A stretch of DNA of 12,854 nt from an uncultured Lachnospiraceae bacterium (GTDB lineage: Bacteria; Bacillota; Clostridia; Lachnospirales; Lachnospiraceae), in the NCBI GenBank assembly GCA_948468325.1, contig CAOKHR010000041.1:1-12854 (forward strand). Reading direction: 5' to 3'. Each line of letters begins with the position of its first letter. Position 1 is the first letter of the stretch. The notes beneath the pieces are model-generated. The model saw only the letters and a list, made by a program, of their open reading frames with translations, had not been told where the DNA came from and did no database searches. Made by a program: the position numbers and the translations under genes. Positions 6,387 through 12,854 of the stretch are shown here, one piece after another.

Positions 6387-7586
6387 ATGATAAAAGCAGC
6401 AGTTATGGGATACGGAACAATCGGCTCCGGTGTGGCAGAAGTGCTTCGAATCAATCAGGACAGTATTGCGGGAAAGGCAAACGGAGGAATCGAAGTAAAA
6501 TATGTTCTTGATTTAAGAGACTTTCCGGGAGATCCGATTCAGGATAAGGTAGTACATGATGTAAATATAATTGTAAATGATCCGGAGATACAGATTGTTG
6601 TCGAGACGATGGGAGGAGTAGAACCGGCCTATACATTTGTCAAAGCGATGCTGGAGGCAGGCAAGCATGTCACTACTTCCAATAAGGCGCTTGTGGCAGA
6701 CAAAGGAGCGGAACTGATTGCGCTTGCCAGAGAAAAGAATGTCAACTTTTTGTTTGAAGCCAGTGTAGGCGGCGGCATTCCGATTATCCGTCCGCTGAAT
6801 TCATCTCTGACTGCAGACGAGATTGAAGAAATTACGGGTATTTTAAACGGAACGACGAATTATATGATGACGAAAATGGCAAACGAGGGCCTGGAATTTG
6901 ACGATGTGTTAAAAGATGCGCAGGAAAAAGGATACGCAGAAAAAGACCCAACAGCAGACGTGGAAGGATATGACGCATGCAGAAAGATTGCCATTTTGAC
7001 TTCTTTAGTGTGCGGCAGACAGGTGGATTTTCAGGATATTCATACCGAAGGTATTACGAAAATTTCTGCCGCTGATATGAAATATGCAAAGAAAATGGGA
7101 CGTGCCATTAAGCTGCTTGCTTCCAGCAGAAAAACAGACGGCGGCTATCTGGCGATGGTGGCTCCTTTTATGATTTCGCCGGAGCATCCTCTTTACAATG
7201 TGAACGATGTGTTTAATGCAGTTTTTGTACGGGGAAATGTACTTGGCGATGCGATGTTTTACGGCAGCGGAGCGGGAAAGCTTCCGACAGCATCTGCTGT
7301 TGTAGCCGATATGGTTGATATAGCAAGACATTTGGACTGCCATATCGGAATTGAGTGGAGTTCAAAAAAGCTTGAACTTGCAGATTTTGGAAAGGCAGAA
7401 AATGTTTTCTTTGTACGTACGTCTTCCGGCGAAGATACAATTAGGCAGATCTTCGGTGATGCAGATGTGATAGACGCCGGTATCGGCGGAGAAATCGGTT
7501 TTGTGACAGATGTTATGACTGAAGATGCATTTGCAGAGAAATCGGCAAAGCTGAATGTAATCTCCGTGATTCGTGTCGGACAGTAA
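6387..7586 (+). CDS. hom: Homoserine dehydrogenase
   Basis: Reduces aspartate-4-semialdehyde to homoserine with NAD(P)H, the branch step towards threonine and methionine. The 399-residue protein opens with a Rossmann fold whose dinucleotide loop is GYGTIGSGV (8-16). TTSNKALVA carries K100. The catalytic domain contains GILNGTTNYM (151-160) and EGYDACRK, where D196 and K200 match the catalytic Asp and Lys of characterised enzymes. Residues about 338-399 look like a divergent ACT-type domain (ENVFFVRTSSGEDTI to VISVIRVGQ), so threonine feedback is possible but not certain. I chose ATG 6387 because GGAGG ends five bases upstream. An in-frame ATG at 6354 would sit almost on the predicted transcription start. 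The next gene begins 12 bases downstream, and aspartate kinase follows it. Confidence 0.95.
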   Translation: MIKAAVMGYGTIGSGVAEVLRINQDSIAGKANGGIEVKYVLDLRDFPGDPIQDKVVHDVNIIVNDPEIQIVVETMGGVEPAYTFVKAMLEAGKHVTTSNKALVADKGAELIALAREKNVNFLFEASVGGGIPIIRPLNSSLTADEIEEITGILNGTTNYMMTKMANEGLEFDDVLKDAQEKGYAEKDPTADVEGYDACRKIAILTSLVCGRQVDFQDIHTEGITKISAADMKYAKKMGRAIKLLASSRKTDGGYLAMVAPFMISPEHPLYNVNDVFNAVFVRGNVLGDAMFYGSGAGKLPTASAVVADMVDIARHLDCHIGIEWSSKKLELADFGKAENVFFVRTSSGEDTIRQIFGDADVIDAGIGGEIGFVTDVMTEDAFAEKSAKLNVISVIRVGQ

Positions 7587-7598
7587 AGGAGCAGATAT

Positions 7599-8804
7599 AT
7601 GAAATATTTAGTCATTTTAGGGGACGGTATGGCAGACCGTCCCATTGAATCTTTAGGGAATTTAACACCTCTGGCATATGCCGCTACCCCTGTGATGGAT
7701 GAGCTTGCATCCAAAGGAGAAATCGGGATGGTACATACGATTCCCGACGGTATGAGTCCGGGGAGCGATACGGCCAATTTGTCCGTACTGGGCTATGATC
7801 CGAAAAAATATTATTCCGGACGTTCTCCGCTTGAGGCGCTGAGTATTGGCGTATCTATGAAAGATACGGATATTGCGCTGCGCTGCAATCTTGTGACATT
7901 GTCAGAAGAAGAGGACTGTTATGAAGAGCGTACTATGATAGACCACAGCTCCGGTGAAATTTCATCAGAAGATGCTGCCATATTATTAGAAGCTGTAAAA
8001 CGGGAGCTTGAAACAGAAGAATTCCGTTTTTATGCGGGAACCAGCTACAGACATCTTTTAATCTGGGAGAAAGGCGAAGTGGTGGATTTGGTGCAGCCGC
8101 ATGATATACTGGGACAGAAAATCGGAAGTAAAATGCCGGAAAATAAAAGCCTCTCTGAGATGATGAAGAAAAGCTACGATATTTTAAAAAATCATCCCAT
8201 TAACGAAGAACGCAGACGGCAGGGCAAAAATCCCGCAAATTCCTGCTGGTTCTGGGGTGCGGGTACAAAGCCGTCTTTGACTTCTTTTGAAGAAAAAACA
8301 AAGAAAAGAGGCGCCATGATTTCTGCCGTAGATTTATTAAAGGGAATTGCTGTGGGTACTTCTATGAAAGTCATTACCGTAGAAGGCGCAAACGGCGGAT
8401 TAAATACAAATTATGAAGGCAAGGCACAGGCTGCTGTAGATGTACTGACAAAAGACGGTTATGATTTTGTATATGTGCATCTGGAAGCTCCGGATGAAAT
8501 GGGGCATCAGGGCAGCGTGGAGAAGAAAGTAAAGGCAATTGAAAATCTGGACAGCAGGATTATCCGTCCGATTGTAGAAAAGCTCCGCGAAGCAGGAGAG
8601 GATTTCCGTATGGTAATACTTCCGGACCATCCCACACCGATTTGTATTCGTACACATACATCGGATAATGTACCGTATTTATTATACGACAGTACATCAG
8701 AGCAGGAGCATGATCAAAAATACAACGAGGCAGAGGCAGAAAGTACAAATCATTTTATTGCACACGGCCATGATTTGATTTGGCATCTGTTTTGTGCAGA
8801 ATGA
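7599..8804 (+). CDS. Cofactor-independent phosphoglycerate mutase family protein, probable alternative homoserine kinase
   Basis: A 401-residue member of the archaeal-type (ApgM) branch of the alkaline-phosphatase superfamily. Visible metal and catalytic residues are D9 in GDGMAD, the nucleophile-type S56 in GSDTANLS, D299 and H303 in EAPDEMGH, D343/H344 in DHPTP, and H353. Annotation pipelines usually call it phosphoglycerate mutase. It lies between hom and aspartate kinase with 12-base spacings and no glycolytic neighbour, and no GHMP-type ThrB is seen. A subfamily of these proteins found beside threonine genes (TIGR02535, proposed homoserine kinase) fits better, which would give O-phosphohomoserine as product. 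The family and active site are seen in the sequence; the substrate is inferred from context. The ribosome binding site AAAGGAG overlaps the hom stop codon. Confidence 0.85.
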   Translation: MKYLVILGDGMADRPIESLGNLTPLAYAATPVMDELASKGEIGMVHTIPDGMSPGSDTANLSVLGYDPKKYYSGRSPLEALSIGVSMKDTDIALRCNLVTLSEEEDCYEERTMIDHSSGEISSEDAAILLEAVKRELETEEFRFYAGTSYRHLLIWEKGEVVDLVQPHDILGQKIGSKMPENKSLSEMMKKSYDILKNHPINEERRRQGKNPANSCWFWGAGTKPSLTSFEEKTKKRGAMISAVDLLKGIAVGTSMKVITVEGANGGLNTNYEGKAQAAVDVLTKDGYDFVYVHLEAPDEMGHQGSVEKKVKAIENLDSRIIRPIVEKLREAGEDFRMVILPDHPTPICIRTHTSDNVPYLLYDSTSEQEHDQKYNEAEAESTNHFIAHGHDLIWHLFCAE

Positions 8805-8816
8805 GGAGTGGCAGAT

Positions 8817-10142
8817 ATGGTAAAAGTAGTAAAATTCGGGGGAAGCTCTCTGGCAAATGCAAGCCAGTTTGCGAAAGTGGGAGATATTATCCGTTCTGAT
8901 GAAAGCCGCAGGTATGTGGTTCCGAGCGCGCCCGGAAAAAGAAACGAGAAAGATACGAAAGTGACGGATTTGCTGTATGCATGTTATGCACTGGCAGAGG
9001 CGGACGAAGAGGAAAGCTGCAGGCTGAAATTAAAGAAAATCAAAGAGAGATATGATTCCATTATCAATGGACTGAATTTAAAGATTTCCCTGGATGCGGA
9101 ATTTAACATTATAGCAGAGAATTTTGCGGCAAAAGCAGGCGCCTGTTATGCGGCTTCCCGTGGAGAATATTTAAACGGCATTATTATGGCCGCCTATTTG
9201 GGCTATGAATTTATTGATGCGGCAGAAGTGGTGTTTTTTGATAAAAACGGCGAATTTGATGCAGAGAAAACAGATAAAGTATTGTCCAAACGGCTGAAAA
9301 AATGCGAGCGTGCGGTAATTCCCGGTTTTTACGGTGCAAAAGAGGACGGCACGGTTTGTACGTTTTCGCGTGGAGGGTCTGATATTACAGGTTCAATCGT
9401 TGCCAAAGCCATCGGAGCCGATATTTACGAGAACTGGACGGATGTGTCAGGTTTTCTTGTTGCCGACCCGCGGATTATTCAGAATCCGCAGGTGATTAAA
9501 GTGATTACGTACCGGGAACTTCGGGAGCTTTCCTATATGGGTGCGACAGTACTTCATGAAGATGCGGTATTTCCTGTCCGCAAAGCAGGCATTCCCATCA
9601 ATATCCGCAATACAAACGCACCGGAAGAAGACGGTACGCTTATTGTAGAAAGCACCTGTCATCATTCGAAGTATACGATTACCGGAATTGCCGGAAAAAA
9701 AGGATTTGTAGCTGTAAATATAGATAAAGACATGATGAATTCCGAAGTGGGATTCGGCCGGAAAGTGTTGTCGGCATTTGAACAGAACGGCATTTCTTTT
9801 GAGCATATGCCGTCCGGCATAGATACGATGACGATATTTGTGCATCAGGAAGAATTTGAGGGCAAAGAACAGCAGGTATTATCTGCCATCCACCGCCTTG
9901 CAGATCCGGATACAATTGATTTGGAAACGGATCTTGCATTGATTGCAGTTGTCGGAAGAGGCATGCGGTCAACAAGAGGAACCGCAGGAAGAATTTTTTC
10001 CGCACTGGCGCATGTGAATGTCAATGTCAAAATGATTGACCAGGGTTCCAGTGAACTGAATATTATCATTGGTGTGGCAAATAATGACTTTGAAACGGCA
10101 ATCGAGGCAATTTATGATATTTTTGTAACAACACAGCTGTAA
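8817..10142 (+). CDS. lysC: Aspartate kinase
   Basis: Phosphorylates L-aspartate to 4-phospho-aspartate, the first step to lysine, threonine and methionine. The 441-residue protein has the N-terminal kinase signature VVKFGGSSLAN (4-14), the VVPSAPGKR segment seen in clostridial enzymes, and the substrate and nucleotide region CTFSRGGSDITGS followed by YENWTDVSGFLVADPRI. Two C-terminal ACT domains (about 286-350 and 365-441) indicate allosteric control by an end-product amino acid. Which one (lysine or threonine) cannot be read from the sequence, so the symbol lysC is generic. I prefer ATG 8817, eight bases after AGGAG at 8804-8808. The upstream in-frame GTG at 8808 falls on that site. It belongs with hom and the kinase-like gene upstream. 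Its last codons contain a candidate promoter for pyrC. Confidence 0.95.
   Translation: MVKVVKFGGSSLANASQFAKVGDIIRSDESRRYVVPSAPGKRNEKDTKVTDLLYACYALAEADEEESCRLKLKKIKERYDSIINGLNLKISLDAEFNIIAENFAAKAGACYAASRGEYLNGIIMAAYLGYEFIDAAEVVFFDKNGEFDAEKTDKVLSKRLKKCERAVIPGFYGAKEDGTVCTFSRGGSDITGSIVAKAIGADIYENWTDVSGFLVADPRIIQNPQVIKVITYRELRELSYMGATVLHEDAVFPVRKAGIPINIRNTNAPEEDGTLIVESTCHHSKYTITGIAGKKGFVAVNIDKDMMNSEVGFGRKVLSAFEQNGISFEHMPSGIDTMTIFVHQEEFEGKEQQVLSAIHRLADPDTIDLETDLALIAVVGRGMRSTRGTAGRIFSALAHVNVNVKMIDQGSSELNIIIGVANNDFETAIEAIYDIFVTTQL
10090..10118 (+). promoter_or_regulatory. Candidate internal promoter for the pyr genes, inside the 3' end of the aspartate kinase gene
   Basis: TTGAAA (10090-10095), a 17-base spacer, and TATGAT (10113-10118): each hexamer matches the sigma-A consensus at five of six positions. 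Transcription would start near 10125, giving a leader of about 40 bases before the pyrC start at 10166. The bases also encode the end of the second ACT domain, so coincidence is possible. Confidence 0.5.
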
Positions 10143-10165
10143 GACGTTTTCAAAGGAGGGTTATT

Positions 10166-11446
10166 TTGAAGTTATTAATAAAAAATGGAAGAATTATAGA
10201 TCCGGCCTCCGGACTGGACGACAAAGCAGATCTTTTGGTTGAAGACGGAAGGATTGCAAAAGTTTCCAAAACAGTCAGGGACAAAGCAGACCAGATAATC
10301 AATGCCAAAGGATGTTATGTTATGCCCGGCTTTATAGATCTCCATGTGCATTTAAGAGATCCGGGTTATGAAGAGAAAGAGACAATTGTCACAGGTGCAA
10401 AAGCGGCGGCAAGGGGCGGCTTTACCACGATACTGGCGATGCCGAATACAAGGCCTGTGGCAGATAATGAAGACGTGGTAAATTATGTACATCAGAAGGC
10501 AAAAAATCTGGCGCCTGTCAATGTACTTCAAATCGGTGCAGTGACAAAGAGGCAGGAGGGGAAAGAACTTTCTGAAATTCACGAAATGGTTCAGGCAGGC
10601 ATACCGGCAATTTCGGAAGACGGCCATTCTGTTATGAATGCAGATCTTTATTACCGGGCGATGCAGATTGCAAAAGAAGAAGGAATTCCGGTGTTTGCCC
10701 ACTGCGAAGACAAAAATCTTGTCCGGGGCGGCGTGATAAACGCGGGAAAGCGTGCAGAGGAGCTTCATCTTCCGGGGATTATGAATGCGGTAGAAGATGT
10801 CATTACAGCAAGGGACATTGTGCTTGCACAGGCGGCAGACGTGCATTTGCATCTCTGTCACTGTTCGACAAAAGGAAGCGTATGGATGGTGAAACAGGCG
10901 AAGGAAAAGGGACTGAAAGTGACTGCAGAAGCAACGCCTCATCATTTCGTTCTTGCAGATGAAGACATTCCGGGGGATGATGCAAATTATAAAATGAATC
11001 CTCCGCTGCGCTCGGCAGAAGATGTAGAAGCAATTAAAGAGGGATTAAAAAATGATTTTATCGACGTGATAGCAACAGACCATGCACCGCATACGGCCAT
11101 TGAAAAGGGCAGAAATATGAAGCGGGCTCCGTTCGGCATTGTGGGGCTTGAAACGGCAGCAACGCTTACTTACTCTGAACTTGTCTTAAAAGATTATCTT
11201 ACGCCGATGCAGATGGCCGAGAAAATGAGCTGCCGGCCGGCAAAGATTATCGGACTGGATAAAGGAACCCTTCAGGAAGGAAGCGTGGCGGATATTGTTA
11301 TTTTTAATCCGGATATCAAATATGAAATTTCGGTAAATGATTTTGCGGGCAAAGCCAAAAACACGCCGTTTGATAAAAGAAAAACAACCGGAAAAGTAGT
11401 CGCTACAATTGTATCCGGAGAAGTCGTATACAGGGAGGGGATATAA
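10166..11446 (+). CDS. pyrC: Dihydroorotase, class I
   Basis: Cyclises N-carbamoyl-aspartate to dihydroorotate, the third step of UMP synthesis. It is a 426-residue amidohydrolase barrel. The binuclear zinc ligands are H60 and H62 (DLHVHLRDPG), D152, H179 (FAHCED), H232 (HLCHCS) and D305 (ATDHAPHT), each offset by one from the numbering I recall for the B. anthracis class I enzyme. MPNTRP (92-97) and NPPLRS (278-283) are further signatures. Class I length and the complete ligand set argue for an active enzyme rather than an inactive PyrC-like subunit. Translation starts at a TTG codon: no ATG fits, and AAAGGAGGG (10152-10160) lies five bases upstream. The gap from the kinase gene is only 23 bases, with no room for a PyrR attenuator after the kinase stop codon. 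Confidence 0.95.
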   Translation: MKLLIKNGRIIDPASGLDDKADLLVEDGRIAKVSKTVRDKADQIINAKGCYVMPGFIDLHVHLRDPGYEEKETIVTGAKAAARGGFTTILAMPNTRPVADNEDVVNYVHQKAKNLAPVNVLQIGAVTKRQEGKELSEIHEMVQAGIPAISEDGHSVMNADLYYRAMQIAKEEGIPVFAHCEDKNLVRGGVINAGKRAEELHLPGIMNAVEDVITARDIVLAQAADVHLHLCHCSTKGSVWMVKQAKEKGLKVTAEATPHHFVLADEDIPGDDANYKMNPPLRSAEDVEAIKEGLKNDFIDVIATDHAPHTAIEKGRNMKRAPFGIVGLETAATLTYSELVLKDYLTPMQMAEKMSCRPAKIIGLDKGTLQEGSVADIVIFNPDIKYEISVNDFAGKAKNTPFDKRKTTGKVVATIVSGEVVYREGI

Positions 11447-11447
11447 T

Positions 11448-12377
11448 ATGATTCAGAAACTGGCAGATAAAATTAAAAAGACACATGCTCCGATCTGTGT
11501 AGGCTTAGACCCGATGTTAAGTTATATACCGGATCATATCTTAAATAAGGCATTTGCTGAATTCGGGGAGACTTTGGAGGGAGCGGCGGAGGCTGTCTGG
11601 CAATATAACAAAGCAATTATTGATGCCACATATGATCTGATTCCTTCCGTAAAACCGCAGATTGCCATGTATGAGCAGTATGGAACAGAGGGGCTTAAGG
11701 TTTTTCAAAAGACAGTGGAATACTGTCATAAAAAAGATTTGCTTGTCATCGGAGATGTAAAGAGGGGCGACATCGGTTCCACTTCTGCTGCTTATGCTGC
11801 GGGGCATCTTGGAAAAGTAACAGTGGGAAACAAAACATACGCTGCATTTGATGAAGATTTTGCCACCGTAAATCCGTACCTTGGTACAGATGGCATCAAA
11901 CCTTTTATTGATGTCTGCAAAGAGGAGAAAAAAGGAATTTTTATCCTTGTAAAAACATCAAATCCTTCCAGCGGAGAATTTCAGGACCGCCTGACGGACG
12001 GACGTCCGCTGTATGAATGGGTAGGAGAAAAAGTTGCAGAATGGGCAGAAGAGCATATGGGTGAGACTTACAGTTACATCGGAGCGGTAGTAGGCGCCAC
12101 ATATCCCGAGATGGGAAAAATTCTCCGTGATATTATGCCGAAAAGCTTTATACTGGTGCCGGGCTATGGTGCACAGGGCGGCAAAGGAAAAGATCTGGTG
12201 CATTTTTTCAATGAGGATGGGCTCGGCGCAGTCGTCAATTCTTCGAGAGGAATTATAGCGGCATATAAACAGGAAAAATATGCAGCGTTTGGAAGTGAAA
12301 ATTTTGCGGATGCTTCAAGAGCGGCAGTCACAGATATGATAAAAGATATAGACGGCGCATTAAATGCGGCAAAATAG
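11448..12377 (+). CDS. pyrF: Orotidine 5'-phosphate decarboxylase, group 2
   Basis: Removes the carboxyl group of OMP to make UMP, the last step of the pathway. The 309-residue length and the motif VIGDVKRGDIGSTSAAYA belong to the longer group 2 form (about 270-310 residues), as opposed to the roughly 230-240-residue group 1 enzymes typical of Bacillus. The catalytic charged network includes K69, D103, K105 and D108, and D21 in the VGLDP segment contacts the substrate. The phosphate-binding end of the barrel is VPGYGAQGG (237-245) with NSSRGI (264-269). I chose ATG 11448, seven bases after GGGAGGGG and one base after the pyrC stop. An in-frame ATG at 11409 would overlap pyrC by 38 bases and adds residues foreign to the family. 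pyrK follows after nine bases. Confidence 0.96.
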   Translation: MIQKLADKIKKTHAPICVGLDPMLSYIPDHILNKAFAEFGETLEGAAEAVWQYNKAIIDATYDLIPSVKPQIAMYEQYGTEGLKVFQKTVEYCHKKDLLVIGDVKRGDIGSTSAAYAAGHLGKVTVGNKTYAAFDEDFATVNPYLGTDGIKPFIDVCKEEKKGIFILVKTSNPSSGEFQDRLTDGRPLYEWVGEKVAEWAEEHMGETYSYIGAVVGATYPEMGKILRDIMPKSFILVPGYGAQGGKGKDLVHFFNEDGLGAVVNSSRGIIAAYKQEKYAAFGSENFADASRAAVTDMIKDIDGALNAAK

Positions 12378-12386
12378 GAGAAGACA

Positions 12387-12854
12387 ATGTCAGGAAAAAG
12401 TAAAGAAAAAGCAGTAATTATCCGGAAGGAAGAAATTTCTTCCGGTATTTTCGATATATGGATTCGTACAAACAAGATTGCAGAGACGGCAAAAGCGGGA
12501 CAGTTCACAGCCCTTTACTGCAGGGACGGCAGCAGGCTTCTGCCGCGTCCAATCAGTATTTGCGAAACTGACAGACAGGAAAATGCCATTCGTCTTGTAT
12601 ATCGTGTAGCGGGAAAAGGGACGGAAGAATTTTCCCATATGAAAGAAAGAATGGAAATTGATCTTATCGGGCCTTTGGGAAACGGTTTTCCCCTCAGAGA
12701 TAAGGCTGCGCTGATTATCGGCGGCGGAATCGGCATTCCGCCGATGCTTGAGCTTGTAAAACAGCTGGATGTACCAAAACAGGCTGTACTCGGATTTCGG
12801 GACGAGCTGTTTTTGTATGAAGATTTTAAAAAATACGCGCCTGTTTATGTGGCT
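12387..12854 (+). CDS. pyrK: Dihydroorotate dehydrogenase B electron transfer subunit (partial, 3' end outside window)
   Basis: PyrK carries FAD and a [2Fe-2S] cluster and passes electrons from dihydroorotate oxidation by PyrD to NAD+. The frame is open from ATG 12387 to the window edge, giving 156 residues. Seen are the FAD-binding RPIS motif (about residues 53-56), YRVAGKGTEEF, GPLGNGFPL (about 93-101) and the NAD-site GGGIGIPPML (about 109-118). The C-terminal cysteine cluster that binds the iron-sulfur centre lies beyond the edge and cannot be checked. AGGAG at 12376-12380, six bases upstream, overlaps the pyrF stop. In related clusters pyrD follows directly, so it is expected next. Other ferredoxin reductase-like proteins share this fold, but the position after pyrF makes PyrK the clear choice. 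Confidence 0.93.
   Translation, partial: MSGKSKEKAVIIRKEEISSGIFDIWIRTNKIAETAKAGQFTALYCRDGSRLLPRPISICETDRQENAIRLVYRVAGKGTEEFSHMKERMEIDLIGPLGNGFPLRDKAALIIGGGIGIPPMLELVKQLDVPKQAVLGFRDELFLYEDFKKYAPVYVA

Noticed and set aside
6122..6511. Open frame of 129 codons spanning the end of the TPM gene and the start of hom
   Set aside because: It overlaps two well-supported genes in another frame, has no ribosome binding site and encodes a composition typical of a shadow frame.
10143..10165. Possible PyrR attenuator ahead of pyrC
   Set aside because: The gap is 23 bases with no terminator stem or U-run. The only palindrome nearby is ACAGCTGT at 10133-10140, which is short and partly coding.
11442..11447. 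Perfect TATAAT just before pyrF
   Set aside because: It overlaps the pyrC stop codon and lies one base from the pyrF start, so transcription would begin inside the gene. No -35 is present at 16-18 bases; it is the A/T-rich spacer after the ribosome binding site.

Overview
The window looks like a chromosomal housekeeping region from a low-to-moderate GC Gram-positive anaerobe of the Clostridia, most likely Lachnospiraceae. This rests on gene content (ftsX-ctpA-vanZ-prfB in a row, a pyrC-pyrF-pyrK cluster, an aspartate kinase with a VVPSAPGKR signature), purine-rich AGGAGG-type ribosome binding sites and tight same-strand packing. The genus cannot be named from the sequence. All 12 complete or partial genes are on the + strand. 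No tRNA, rRNA, CRISPR array, transposon or phage gene is visible, no non-coding gap exceeds about 140 bases, and I saw no canonical intrinsic terminator.

Region 1 (1-3210) is envelope and translation. It holds the C-terminus of the division protein FtsX, an S41 carboxy-terminal processing protease (CtpA), a VanZ-like membrane protein and peptide chain release factor 2 (prfB). prfB is read through an in-frame UGA by the classical +1 programmed frameshift, so the complete protein appears only when two frames are joined at 2147/2149.

Region 2 (3227-6309) is the most interesting block. Three tightly packed genes encode an SPFH-domain protein with two C-terminal zinc ribbons, a double zinc-ribbon protein with a C-terminal membrane anchor, and a TPM-domain membrane protein with a signal sequence and a Gly-rich tail. 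Their architectures match the YdjI, YdjG and YdjH proteins that accompany PspA in Bacillus subtilis, but no pspA is present here. The set may be a PspA-independent membrane-stress or membrane-organisation module.

Region 3 (6343-10142) starts with a good sigma-A-type promoter (extended -10) in the 77-base gap after region 2. It carries homoserine dehydrogenase, a phosphoglycerate-mutase-superfamily protein and aspartate kinase. In this setting the mutase-like protein is best explained as the non-orthologous homoserine kinase, so the cluster would supply three enzymes between aspartate and O-phosphohomoserine. asd and thrC are not in the window.

Region 4 (10166-12854) holds the pyrimidine genes pyrC, pyrF and pyrK (cut by the window edge). 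A well-scoring promoter lies inside the last codons of the aspartate kinase gene and could drive the pyr genes independently. Two smaller observations concern RNA structure: a 5' hairpin ahead of ctpA, and two mutually exclusive small hairpins that share the prfB frameshift site.
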